Assembly: GCA_002733215.1 (NCBI GenBank)
Contig: NVUY01000004.1
Coordinates: 1 to 64,000 of the forward strand
From: Sulfurovum sp.
Lineage (GTDB): Bacteria > Campylobacterota > Campylobacteria > Campylobacterales > Sulfurovaceae
DNA length: 64,000 nt
Reading direction: 5' to 3'
The position numbers and the translations under genes were made by a program. The notes beneath the pieces were generated by a model. The model saw only the letters and a program-made list of their open reading frames with translations, was not told the DNA's origin and searched no databases. Positions 29,026 to 37,578 of the stretch are shown one piece after another. How positions within the stretch are numbered: the first letter of the stretch is position 1; every line of letters begins with the position of its first letter.

Positions 29026-29760
29026 ATGTTGATAGATTTTATTTTATTGTTTTTGTTTGCGGGAGTACCGTACTATGTCTTTTTTGAAAAGACAAAAATC
29101 TTAGGGAAAGAAAAGATATTTCTTCTTTCTGCATTTTTAGTCATTTGTGGAATGATAGTCTCAAGCATGTTTCCACAAGAAAGATGCACACTGGTCATCG
29201 TTGTGGCATTTTTAGCTTCTTGGTTTTCTCTTTACAAAGCGAAGCAAACGACCAACCTCTATAAACTAAGCTACTATGTACTTTTCTTTAATGCGCCTAT
29301 GCTCATTATGTTTGAAACAAAAGAAAGTATCTTGTATGGGATATCTTTACTTGTAACACTCTTTGGTATTTACCTTATGGGGAAATATTATGAGCGTAGT
29401 TATGGAAGTGCCAACTACAGGTCAGTGAGTGGTATCACCCTTGTCACACCTTATGCCGGGCTTTTTTTAACCCTCTACTTAACTACATTAGCACTCTACC
29501 CGCCATTCCCAAATTCCTTGCTATTTTTCAATGCCATACTCTCTACAGACACAAATTCACTATGGTATCTATCTGTGGCAGTGATCTTTTTTGGAAATTT
29601 TCTTATCGCTATGAGAGTGATGGCAAAAACCGTCTTTGGTAAACCCAATGATAATGTACACTACATTGACTTAGCACCTAAAGAAAGATGGTTACATCTA
29701 GCTATATTTGCACTATTACTAGTCCTCAGTGCTGCAGGACTTAAGGAGCTACTTTCATGA
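29026..29760 (+). CDS. Membrane protein between dabB and dabA, NuoM/MrpD-tail-like
   Basis: 244 residues with six or seven hydrophobic segments. The C-terminal stretch, with GNFLIAMRVMAKTVFGKP and DLAPKERWLHLAIFALLL, resembles the end of NuoM/MrpD-type antiporter subunits. The conserved antiporter core with its key lysine and glutamate helices is not evident. It begins 12 bases after dabB and its stop overlaps the dabA start (ATGA), so it is translated with both. The standard Dab system has two genes. This could be a third subunit or a second, shortened antiporter module. Confidence 0.75.
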   Translation: MLIDFILLFLFAGVPYYVFFEKTKILGKEKIFLLSAFLVICGMIVSSMFPQERCTLVIVVAFLASWFSLYKAKQTTNLYKLSYYVLFFNAPMLIMFETKESILYGISLLVTLFGIYLMGKYYERSYGSANYRSVSGITLVTPYAGLFLTLYLTTLALYPPFPNSLLFFNAILSTDTNSLWYLSVAVIFFGNFLIAMRVMAKTVFGKPNDNVHYIDLAPKERWLHLAIFALLLVLSAAGLKELLS

Positions 29761-32636
29761 GTTTACTGGAAAAACTAAATGCGGTGAAAGATACCGTACC
29801 ACACTATTGGCCTATAGGTGCTTTTATCCATCATAATCCTCTAAAAGGTTTTGAACATCTTAACTTTAAAGAAGGACTAATCAAAGCCCAAAACACATTT
29901 GGTGGCAAAGTCTATATGGATCCAGACTATTATATCGCGCTCTACCATAAGGGAAAAGTAAAACCTGAACACCTTGAAAAAAACTTGCTAAGACCTCTAG
30001 AAGAAGCAAAACTTGAGAACTATGCAAGTTCAGCTAAAACATTTATGCTGGAGATAAGTCCACAATGGAACAGTCTGAGAAGCTATGAAGATTTAAAAAT
30101 AAATGACATAGATGAAGAACTACATACGTATCTTGAAGAGAAATCTATCTACCTACACAAAGAGGCATGGATAGAATCACTAACAGAGCATATGACACTC
30201 TATGAAATACATGATGCACTCTTTGGTACAAGTGAAAAAGAACTCATAGAAAAAGATGTCATTGAATACATCGCTCGTTTCCTTGATGAAGCGCAAACCA
30301 CACTTAGTATGGCAGACAGAGACCTTGGTATGTTTAACACCTTTAAACTCTATGAAGATATCGACCATGAGGGTGATTCAGAATCATATGTTGAAAAGGT
30401 TCTAGAAGAATTCAAAGTGCCCAAGAAAGATATAGAAAAGTACTTTTTAACACATATCCTAAAGCTGCATGGATGGGCTGGATTTATCAAATACCGTTCA
30501 GAAGATAAAGAGTACTACCCACAGCAAGTGCATCCCTCATCACTTATGGACTATATGGCTGTCCGATTGCATTTTGGATTAAAATATATGCAAGAAGGAG
30601 AGATCAATGATTTTGATAAACTACACGCTTATATCAAAAACAATACTCCTTATACTATATTAAAACTCTTGCAGTCAAAAGGTAAGCTTACAGGTACTTA
30701 CAATGATGCCATGGAAGAACACCAGGACTATCAAGAAATTTTAGATGCCTATGTAAAAGATGAAATTAATCTGGACTCATTACAAATACAGCTTGCTAAA
30801 AAATCGCTACCTTCGCTTGATATGACACTCATAGAGTTTGCAAATTTTGCAGAACTGCTTAAAAAAGAAGAAGGATTTCTTTGGTTAAAGTCTTTGGAAG
30901 ACAGCTATATATCTGAACATGTAGATGCATTTACATCACCTCATACTTATGAGGAAAAACCTCTTTCTTCCACTATTTTTTGTTTGGATGTAAGGTCGGA
31001 AACCATACGTAGAAAAGTAGAAGAATCTGGACCCTATGAGACCTATGGTGCAGGTGGTTTCCTCGGTATACCTATCAACTTTGTAGAGTTCGATAAGGCA
31101 CATGCATTGGCACTTGCTCCTGCTGTTATAAAACCAAAAAATATTGTTTTTGAAATACCCGTCGAAGTGCATGAAGAATACAATTCAAAAAAAGGTATAA
31201 CAAAAACATACAAAAAAGTTTTAACTGACCTTAAAAATAATCCCTATACCCCTTATATTATGGTAGAAGCTATTGGATGGATGTTTGGTATCAAACTTTT
31301 TGGAAAAACATTTTTTCCGGAAAAAACAGAAAAACTGTTTAATAAGATGAAGCCAAAAAAGCCAAAAACTACTTATACACTTGATAAGCTGACCATTCAA
31401 GAGATTGAAAAATATATCAGAAGACTCCATACAAATATTATCAATGAAGTATTAACTACACAATCTGATACAGTACTTAATAAAGATGAACTCTTCATCT
31501 TGTGGGAACATCTTATTTTTAATAAAGATTTATGTATTAAAATTTCCCCAGATATCATCAACAAATTAAAACATGCTTATCATATTACAGGTATGGATTA
31601 TACACTTCAAAAAGAAAAACTGGGTCAAGTTGGGTTTACCATAGACGAACAAGTTATGTACGTAGAAAACCTTCTAAATATGATAGGTATGGTAAAAGAC
31701 TTCTCTAAATTTGTTATTATCTCTGGACACGGAAGCGTATCTGACAATAATCCATTTGAATCTGCATTAGACTGTGGTGCCTGTGGGGGGAGTATTTCTT
31801 TACCAAATTCAAGGGCACTTTGTATGATTGCGAACAAAGAAGAAGTACGTGAAAAACTCAAAGAAAAAGGGATAGATATCCCTGCAGATGTAAGATTTAT
31901 ACCTGCTATACATACAACAACCACCGATGAAATTACATTTCATGATACAGAGTTACTAAATCAAGAAGAGCTAGAACTTTTTTCTAAAATGGAGCTTGAC
32001 TTTAAAAAAGCATCATTTGAGGCAAGAGAAGAAAGAGCCTTAGACTTGCCTAATACCAATGAACAAAAAGATCTTTTTATTAAAACGATGGATTGGTCTG
32101 AACCTAGACCGGAATGGGGACTTGCCGGCAATATGGGTGTATTCGCGGGACCAAGAGACTCTTGTAGACATATCCCTTTTAAGAACAGACTATTTATGCA
32201 CTCTTATGACTCGACCATCGACAACGAGAACTCAGATCTTCTCACACGTATATTTGATGGCCCACTGGTTGTAGGTGAGTGGATCAACCTTGAGCATTAT
32301 TTTTCTACTGTAGATAACAAGATCTATGGTGCAGGCTCAAAGGTATACCACAATGTCGTCTCTAAAATTGGTGTCTATAATGGTAACTATAGTGATTTAA
32401 AAATTGGTCTTCCTACACAGTCTGTTCTTTTGGAAGGTGAAGCCTATCATGAGCCTGTACGCCTACTCACTTACATGGAAGCACCCCTGGATACAGTAGC
32501 AAAAGCGGTTGAAAACTCAATTGCGAAGGAATTCATCTTAAATGAATGGATACGCCCTATCATCATAGACAAAGCAGCCAAAAAAGTGTACTCCTATGAG
32601 TTTGGAGAGTTCATAGTCATCAAAGAGCTTGCATAG
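29757..32636 (+). CDS. dabA: DabA inorganic-carbon transporter subunit (DUF2309, carbonic-anhydrase-like)
   Basis: 959 residues, soluble-looking, peripheral partner of DabB. It has a zinc site like that of beta-carbonic anhydrases. The expected ligands are visible: C409 and D411 in IFCLDVRSE, H658 in ISGHGS, and C673 in SALDCGACGG (with C676). The motif NNPFESALDCGACGG is a clear family signature. It would convert CO2 to bicarbonate for carboxylating enzymes. The flanking ferredoxin-dependent oxidoreductases fix CO2 itself, while other reductive-TCA carboxylases use bicarbonate. The ATG overlaps the previous stop. Confidence 0.95.
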   Translation: MSLLEKLNAVKDTVPHYWPIGAFIHHNPLKGFEHLNFKEGLIKAQNTFGGKVYMDPDYYIALYHKGKVKPEHLEKNLLRPLEEAKLENYASSAKTFMLEISPQWNSLRSYEDLKINDIDEELHTYLEEKSIYLHKEAWIESLTEHMTLYEIHDALFGTSEKELIEKDVIEYIARFLDEAQTTLSMADRDLGMFNTFKLYEDIDHEGDSESYVEKVLEEFKVPKKDIEKYFLTHILKLHGWAGFIKYRSEDKEYYPQQVHPSSLMDYMAVRLHFGLKYMQEGEINDFDKLHAYIKNNTPYTILKLLQSKGKLTGTYNDAMEEHQDYQEILDAYVKDEINLDSLQIQLAKKSLPSLDMTLIEFANFAELLKKEEGFLWLKSLEDSYISEHVDAFTSPHTYEEKPLSSTIFCLDVRSETIRRKVEESGPYETYGAGGFLGIPINFVEFDKAHALALAPAVIKPKNIVFEIPVEVHEEYNSKKGITKTYKKVLTDLKNNPYTPYIMVEAIGWMFGIKLFGKTFFPEKTEKLFNKMKPKKPKTTYTLDKLTIQEIEKYIRRLHTNIINEVLTTQSDTVLNKDELFILWEHLIFNKDLCIKISPDIINKLKHAYHITGMDYTLQKEKLGQVGFTIDEQVMYVENLLNMIGMVKDFSKFVIISGHGSVSDNNPFESALDCGACGGSISLPNSRALCMIANKEEVREKLKEKGIDIPADVRFIPAIHTTTTDEITFHDTELLNQEELELFSKMELDFKKASFEAREERALDLPNTNEQKDLFIKTMDWSEPRPEWGLAGNMGVFAGPRDSCRHIPFKNRLFMHSYDSTIDNENSDLLTRIFDGPLVVGEWINLEHYFSTVDNKIYGAGSKVYHNVVSKIGVYNGNYSDLKIGLPTQSVLLEGEAYHEPVRLLTYMEAPLDTVAKAVENSIAKEFILNEWIRPIIIDKAAKKVYSYEFGEFIVIKELA

Positions 32637-32688
32637 TTTTAGCTCAATTGTGGTATAAGAGAACGAATTAATATAAAGAGGAAATATA

Positions 32689-33006
32689 ATGTATACAATA
32701 GAAATTGAAAAAGAGTGCAGTTGCGTAAAGAAAAGCGGTATGGAGAAAGTCTTAACGTTTGACTCAAGAGAAGATATGATCAATAAAGCACGGGTTATGG
32801 AGTGTCTTATGAATCAAAATTTTTGTATGACGCACTTTTTTGAAGCTGTAGACTATGGTGAAAAAATAATAATACACAGTACAGTAAGAGAAGTAGATGA
32901 AGAAGATGAAGATGTTGAAGACGCAAGAACACTGGTAGCCAAAAGCTGTGTAACTATTGCATTTGATGGCAGCCAGGAACCTCCAAAAGATAGTGGTTCA
33001 AACTAA
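32689..33006 (+). CDS. Small Cys-motif protein, dab-associated paralogue 1
   Basis: 105 residues, no recognised family. It opens MYTIEIEKECSCVKKSG and has FCMTHFFEA near residue 45. These two phrases match the protein at 48514 (MYTVQIERECGCFKKSE, FCQTHLF). The conserved CxC and Cys-x-x-His suggest metal binding. It follows dabA by 52 bases with its own GAGGAAA ribosome site and is probably the last gene of the dab operon. It ends one base before the convergent gene at 33007. Confidence 0.7.
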   Translation: MYTIEIEKECSCVKKSGMEKVLTFDSREDMINKARVMECLMNQNFCMTHFFEAVDYGEKIIIHSTVREVDEEDEDVEDARTLVAKSCVTIAFDGSQEPPKDSGSN

Positions 33007-33801
33007 TTATTTGACTTTTGTATTCTTTTCTAATTTTATGTTTTCAGGATCAAGGAAACTTTCAAGGTTTGCATTGGTAAATGTTCGCTGCATCAACGCA
33101 CCCTTGTCAAGGTCAAGTGACTCAAAACGGTGATCTTCCAAAAGCTCAACAAATTCAAAGATCTCTTCTGTGATCGCAAATTCACCTTCGGTGACTCTGA
33201 TCTTCTTAAAATACTCCAATAGTGCTTGTGTTGTTTTACTTTCACTTTGTTCTATCTCTAGATTGCCAAATGCAATAATATAAACACCTGCTTGAGAAGC
33301 TGATTCTACAAAATTTTTGATTCTTCTTAAGTCAAATTCTTCTGTTGGAAAGTTTTCTAAATTTATCAGTACCAGATGATACATCTTTTTAAGTTTAGAT
33401 TTTTGATTATGTTCACTTATAGTAGGCCTATTGCAACATAAAAACTCTTGATGACGAGAAATGACAGTCTCTTCAAGTTCCTCAAAAAGCGTTAACATCA
33501 TCTCAGATGTATACGCTGTTTTATAGAGTTGAATATACTGCAAAGGTGAAAGATTATAGAACTTCTTTTTACCAAAATCAAAAAGGTCTACCCTTAAACT
33601 CTCAGGAGGCATTGTTGAGAGTAATTCCAGACAAAGACTCTCCAGTAACTTGTCAGCTTTGGCTTCAGAGACCTTATCATACAATAGGCAAAATCCGCCA
33701 TCATTACTAACCGTATATAAAGGGATCGTGTCATGGCCTTTGCGTAAGTCTCCTATATGAAATCCCCATGGAAATTCATAATTCTCATCTTTTTCTACCA
33801 T
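33007..33801 (-). CDS. Unrecognised protein, FtsK/SpoIIIE-like layout without a P-loop
   Basis: 264 residues. The order of elements recalls FtsK/EccC ATPase domains: GGFCLLYDK, a helix (LLESLCLELL), a strand RVDLFDFG, then a helical hairpin ending SRHQEFLCC. A strand HLVLINLENFP sits at the Walker B place, followed by a segment like SQAGVYIIAFGN. The GxxGxGKS motif is missing, replaced by LYDKVSEAK. I see this only as a layout similarity. Function unknown. It is downstream of the 33882 gene on the same strand. Confidence 0.6.
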   Translation of the reverse strand: MVEKDENYEFPWGFHIGDLRKGHDTIPLYTVSNDGGFCLLYDKVSEAKADKLLESLCLELLSTMPPESLRVDLFDFGKKKFYNLSPLQYIQLYKTAYTSEMMLTLFEELEETVISRHQEFLCCNRPTISEHNQKSKLKKMYHLVLINLENFPTEEFDLRRIKNFVESASQAGVYIIAFGNLEIEQSESKTTQALLEYFKKIRVTEGEFAITEEIFEFVELLEDHRFESLDLDKGALMQRTFTNANLESFLDPENIKLEKNTKVK

Positions 33802-33881
33802 ACTGTTGTACTCACTTATATTTTTGCTGCATTATATCACTATAGATCAGGGAGCTTTCTTCTTTTGTCATTTTTTATTTT

Positions 33882-34223
33882 TTATTTTTCTTCAATACTA
33901 ATATCTGAAGCTATAATATACAGGGGTGCACTCTGAACATGTAACATAGATGTATCACGTCCCAGTGCAAAACCATATAAGTCATTTTCTTTAACAAGAC
34001 TAATACCACCCATCATATCAAGAAATGGAAGTACGCTATTGATCAGTATTTTTGAAGATTTGATATCTTTAAACTCTATAGAAATTATATCCGTATCCTC
34101 ACCCTCATCATCTTGTATGACCATTGTAAGTATTTTTGAAGAATCTGAAGTTGCTTCGATAGAACGAATCTGAGCAGCTCTAAAATAATCATATTTCTCT
34201 AATAAGCTATTTACTTGTTCCAT
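33882..34223 (-). CDS. Hypothetical protein, 113 residues
   Basis: Not recognised. Mixed alpha/beta composition with an acidic patch (DDEGEDTD near residue 38) and an alternating hydrophobic run (LYIIASDISIEEK) at the end. There is no signal peptide or membrane segment. ATG follows AAGGTAAAAT. It is 80 bases upstream of the 264-residue gene and may be co-transcribed with it. Confidence 0.6.
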   Translation of the reverse strand: MEQVNSLLEKYDYFRAAQIRSIEATSDSSKILTMVIQDDEGEDTDIISIEFKDIKSSKILINSVLPFLDMMGGISLVKENDLYGFALGRDTSMLHVQSAPLYIIASDISIEEK

Positions 34224-34454
34224 ATTTTACCTTTATTTAATAATAATGACATCTTAGCGAAAGAAGACTTATTTACACCCTTGTTGGTAGACAGTAGTCT
34301 TTTAGGGGGCTTAAACGGGTAATTATATAAATAAAAAGTATGTTAAACATAAAGGATGATAGATAGATATTAACCATAGATAAATTAGTAATATAATTTT
34401 TTATAAAGTATAATGTGCTATGCTATGCATAAGACTAACAGTAAAGGATTACAG

Positions 34455-34634
34455 ATGAGTAAATTAGATATAGTGCAGAAAGAGACAATATCGCTTAATG
34501 TCAATCAAACACAGCAAGGTCTGCCTCATGTAGATGAGTCGTCTTTGAATCAAGTAAACCAAGACTTACTACAGGCATGGCGTGAAGTATTTGAAGAAGA
34601 CCGAGTTAAAGTAATTGAAGTTTGCTGCTGCTAA
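34455..34634 (+). CDS. 59-residue protein ending in three cysteines
   Basis: Not recognised. It begins MSKLDIVQKETISLN and ends VKVIEVCCC. The final three residues are the only cysteines. An AAAGGA site precedes the ATG at 34455, while the frame could also begin at 34413 with a poorer site. A terminal Cys triplet on a small acidic protein could be a metal or persulfide site, a lipidation-like tag, or the core of a modified peptide. No maturation enzymes lie next to it. Confidence 0.6.
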   Translation: MSKLDIVQKETISLNVNQTQQGLPHVDESSLNQVNQDLLQAWREVFEEDRVKVIEVCCC

Positions 34635-34714
34635 AAGTCTTACACGAACAGTAAGATGGGGGGCGCTCTTCTCACGTATCCGTGAAGTGTTGTAGTTATT
34701 AAAAGCATAAGAGC

Positions 34715-35098
34715 TTAGTGTGCCTCTTCATAAGGATTAAATTCTGCGATAGTCTCCAATGCTTGATCAAATTGCGTTGGATCTAACTCAAAGGCATGAA
34801 TACCAAGGTCAGCGATCCCATAAAGTTTATCACTGTCTTTTGGCGCCACTAACACAAATATGGTTTGTTCCGGTTTCAGGTCTATCAGTTGTTTCATGAA
34901 TGCCACTTCCTCAGGTTTCACAGAGATATCACTAATGACAATATCATAGTGATTACTCTCAAATAACTTTAGCGCCCCTGGTCTGCCTAGCACTTTATCT
35001 ACTTTGTTAAATAGCGCATGGAACATTTTAGTGTCTGAGTCGAACATTGACTTGTCATCTTTGATGAAAAGTACATTCCATTTTTTATTTGTATTCAT
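34715..35098 (-). CDS. Degenerate response-regulator receiver, stand-alone
   Basis: 127 residues with a receiver-like fold order: KWNVLFIKDD at the start, the aspartate strand YDIVISDISV near residue 57, and FVLVAPKDSDK near 90. The usual Thr/Ser and Lys of phosphorylation switching are not found: LVA has Ala at the Thr position, and FELDP replaces the lysine strand. It may therefore be a pseudo-receiver. The start at 35098 has GGGAAG upstream. It lies 35 bases after a truncated globin on the same strand, so the pair may form a sensing unit. Confidence 0.65.
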   Translation of the reverse strand: MNTNKKWNVLFIKDDKSMFDSDTKMFHALFNKVDKVLGRPGALKLFESNHYDIVISDISVKPEEVAFMKQLIDLKPEQTIFVLVAPKDSDKLYGIADLGIHAFELDPTQFDQALETIAEFNPYEEAH

Positions 35099-35133
35099 TA
35101 TCTTCCCTATATACAAAATATCTAAAATTTAAT

Positions 35134-35517
35134 TTAGACTTTTTTCTTACTGTCCATAAATTGTTTTGAAAACTGCAGGCCTTTTTTCTTAAAAAGTTCA
35201 GCGATATCGGGTACATATACTTCATCAGCCGTTACAGAAAAAAGATCCACCCACTGTATGAAACTTTCTTTTTTTATATGAGGCATCTTAACATGCGCAC
35301 CAATAAAACTTCCATAATAAGTGTCTTCCCCTAAAAGTTTAGCCAACCAAAAATCCGCTAAAAGCTCTATGTGATCGATCCACTCTTTAGATGTTATATC
35401 ATCTCCAAGTTCATTTATAAAATAAGGACCAAGTTCTTGATCATCCATAGCTTTCTCATAAAACGAAGTCATCAAGATTCTAAGGTTTTCTCTGGTAATA
35501 CTATGTTGCAGTTCCAT
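35134..35517 (-). CDS. Group III truncated hemoglobin, copy 1
   Basis: 127 residues of the small globin family. Visible marks are the B-helix FYEKAMDDQELGPYF with the B10-type tyrosine, the ELLADFW segment, YYGSFIGAHVKMPHI with the likely proximal histidine, and FIQWVDLF. Group III globins in Campylobacterota (Ctb type) bind O2 and NO and help in nitrosative stress. A second copy is at 42277. Both sit near oxygen-sensitive Fe-S enzymes, so O2 or NO handling is a reasonable guess. Confidence 0.85.
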   Translation of the reverse strand: MELQHSITRENLRILMTSFYEKAMDDQELGPYFINELGDDITSKEWIDHIELLADFWLAKLLGEDTYYGSFIGAHVKMPHIKKESFIQWVDLFSVTADEVYVPDIAELFKKKGLQFSKQFMDSKKKV

Positions 35518-35721
35518 TCTTGATCCTTTTTGTACAAATCATCTATAAACATAAGTCTACTCAGGGGGAAAGATAATTTTTTTTGAAATGGAATTATAGC
35601 AAAATTTTAAAAAATCCGGAACACTCTTTTTCATAAACTTTTTCATCAAACTCCCCTTAAGCAGTATACAAATTTTTTTGATTATACTTGTAAAATATAC
35701 TTAGATTTAGAAAGGTGCAAT

Positions 35722-36033
35722 ATGCCTATTACAATTAAACTGCCCGTTACACTGAAGTCTTACGTGAACAATCAATTCGACAAACCTGAAATGTGCCTCA
35801 TTACTATCATCGATGATAAGCATGTATCATGGGAGTTTTGCATGAAAATACTGACAGAAGTCTTTCATAGAAACTATGAAGATGCAGAAGCCATTGCACA
35901 TGAGATCGTGACAAATGGTGAAGGATTTTGTGGCGGGTACATACAAGAAATAGCAGAAACCAAAGCAGAACTGGTTGAGCAACTGGCTAAAAAAGAGAGG
36001 TTTTCTTTAACCTGTCTGGTTGAAGAAGTTTAA
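35722..36033 (+). CDS. ClpS-like adaptor with altered N-degron pocket
   Basis: 103 residues with the ClpS core in order: ITIIDDKHVSWEFCMKIL, an AEAIAHEI helix, GFCGGYIQEIAETKAELV, and the C-terminal CLVEEV. ClpS hands N-degron substrates to ClpA/ClpC. In ordinary ClpS the pocket has Asn-Asp-Asp, a Met near 62 and a His at 66. Here Asn is Ile30, the loop after D31-D32 is one residue longer, the Met is Ala59 and the His is Val63. It may recognise something else. It is a few kb from a ClpA/B-FtsH fusion protein at 37579. Confidence 0.82.
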   Translation: MPITIKLPVTLKSYVNNQFDKPEMCLITIIDDKHVSWEFCMKILTEVFHRNYEDAEAIAHEIVTNGEGFCGGYIQEIAETKAELVEQLAKKERFSLTCLVEEV

Positions 36034-36127
36034 CTTTTCTCTTCTAAACAGTCACTAAGCGAGTTTACTCTCGCCGGTATCAATACTTTCTTATTTAAAA
36101 ATCATCTTAACAATTGCCTGTTGTGCA

Positions 36128-36550
36128 TCACTTGGCAGCTGCAGAAGCATTAGTAGCTCTTTCTTCTAAAAACAGAGCCAGCATCCTATCCATAGTATCC
36201 GCATGATGAAGTGTCCATGCCGATAGACTACCTTCAATATACGCAGATACTGCTCTTGGATCTTTATGTTTGTCAAAATATTCTATGACAGACCTAAGTT
36301 CACCTAGATGTCTGTCATGTTCTTTTTTATGCGTTTTAAACGTAGGAAAAAGAGTTTCTTCCATCAACGCTTCTTCATCAAAATAATGCAGGCCGGTATG
36401 TTCTAACAATTCTCTTAATATAAGGTACACTTCGTCTATGTCGTTATTAGCAACTGCTACCTCCAGTCTGTTTATGATGAGTGACTCTTCTAAATGTCTG
36501 TCGTTCATACTTGGTACTGCAAGCATAGGTATTTGGTCTAGTGTGATCAT
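36128..36550 (-). CDS. Hemerythrin-domain protein, copy 1
   Basis: 140 residues, four-helix di-iron O2-binding fold. Candidate ligands: H in DRHLEE near residue 19, the HTGLHYFDEE segment with H51/H55 and E59, KTHKKEHDRH near 75, and WTLHHADTMD near 117. Single-domain bacteriohemerythrins store or sense O2, or protect enzymes from it. The fold is read from ligand pattern and length. It is divergent from the hemerythrin at 36675 with a 124-bp gap between. Confidence 0.85.
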   Translation of the reverse strand: MITLDQIPMLAVPSMNDRHLEESLIINRLEVAVANNDIDEVYLILRELLEHTGLHYFDEEALMEETLFPTFKTHKKEHDRHLGELRSVIEYFDKHKDPRAVSAYIEGSLSAWTLHHADTMDRMLALFLEERATNASAAAK

Positions 36551-36674
36551 CTGTGGCTCCTGTATTTATAAATGATAAAGGCTATTATACCTTTAAACTT
36601 CTTGGCATCTGTCAGTAAGTATAAACTTTTTATAGCTATAATAATTTTTTAAAATATTATTTTATGGAGAAAAA

Positions 36675-37067
36675 ATGCTAATACAAGAACATGATGTACA
36701 ACAAGTAGCCAATGCTATGATGAATATGTTACATGAAGATGAGATTGAGCTTATTAATAATTTTTATGATGCTGTTAAAGCGAAAGATATAGAAAAAATT
36801 GATGAACTTTTTAAAGCTCTTTTAGTAGAAGTGGAGGCCCACTTTAAAACAGAAGAAGAGTTGATGGAACAGAGCGCTTATGCAGATATGCAGATGCACA
36901 AAAGTGACCATGATGTCATGCGAAAAAAACTGGCAAAATTTCATAAACGCTGGGAAGTACTTAAAGGGCCAAAAGAACTACAGGGATTTTTAGAAAAAGA
37001 TTTTAAGAAGTGGTATACCGGGCATGTTTCAAAATGGGACTCACAGGCTGCCCCACACATTGCTTAA
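36675..37067 (+). CDS. Hemerythrin-domain protein, copy 2
   Basis: 130 residues. Ligand pattern: H in MLHEDEIE near residue 19, VEAHFKTEEELME near 53-65, MHKSDHDVM near 77-82, and GHVSKWDSQ near 117. The C-terminal GHVSKWDSQAAPHI matches a pseudogene piece at 40468 (LHVARWDSETAMHI), so a third copy once existed. It was probably an O2-binding or O2-sensing protein. GGAGAAA precedes the ATG. Confidence 0.85.
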   Translation: MLIQEHDVQQVANAMMNMLHEDEIELINNFYDAVKAKDIEKIDELFKALLVEVEAHFKTEEELMEQSAYADMQMHKSDHDVMRKKLAKFHKRWEVLKGPKELQGFLEKDFKKWYTGHVSKWDSQAAPHIA

Positions 37068-37097
37068 GATTTAAAGTCTACCAAGGGAAGTACATCG

Positions 37098-37415
37098 CTA
37101 CGTGTTTTTTGCACAACTTGTACAAAACCCTGCTTTAGGCATGATAAGAAGACGATCTAAAGTGATCTCTTCGCCACATCCATTACATAAAAATGTAAAA
37201 TTATTTTTCAACCGGTCTTTAAGGTAAAGTAGTTTTCTTTTTTTCATATAAACCCGTTTGAGTTTTCTTTTATTGACTTCATCTTCACTGGGATTCTCAA
37301 AAGTGATGATGTCACTTAGAGTATTTTCCGGTGAAACAACATGCGTAGTCAATTCCAGTTCTTCTATTTGTGCATTGGCTATACTGATCTCTTTTTCGAG
37401 CTGATCTTTTAACAT
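37098..37415 (-). CDS. DksA/TraR-type zinc-finger protein
   Basis: 105 residues. A coiled-coil-like N-terminal half is followed by a four-cysteine zinc finger, CNGCGEEITLDRLLIMPKAGFCTSC, whose spacing matches DksA/TraR. These proteins reach into the secondary channel of RNA polymerase and tune transcription, some with ppGpp. The DxxDxA tip expected between the helices is not obvious here, so it may be a degenerate or differently acting member. It lies 163 bases after the AAA-protein stop on the same strand. Confidence 0.72.
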   Translation of the reverse strand: MLKDQLEKEISIANAQIEELELTTHVVSPENTLSDIITFENPSEDEVNKRKLKRVYMKKRKLLYLKDRLKNNFTFLCNGCGEEITLDRLLIMPKAGFCTSCAKNT

Positions 37416-37578
37416 AACACTGTCTTTTTCATATATTCATTAGCCTTATTATAATAATACTATTTTATACTTTTTTAGCTCAAAAAAAGCTTTCTTAGGT
37501 ACTTATCTGAGTACTTCTATCTCTTTGATATCTAAACCTGTTATCCATACAATAATTTGGGTTGAGATAAAATATAAA

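Noticed and set aside
27403-29760. dabB and the next gene as part of respiratory complex I
   Set aside because: They are NuoL/NuoM-like, but no other nuo genes are present and dabA follows in the same operon.
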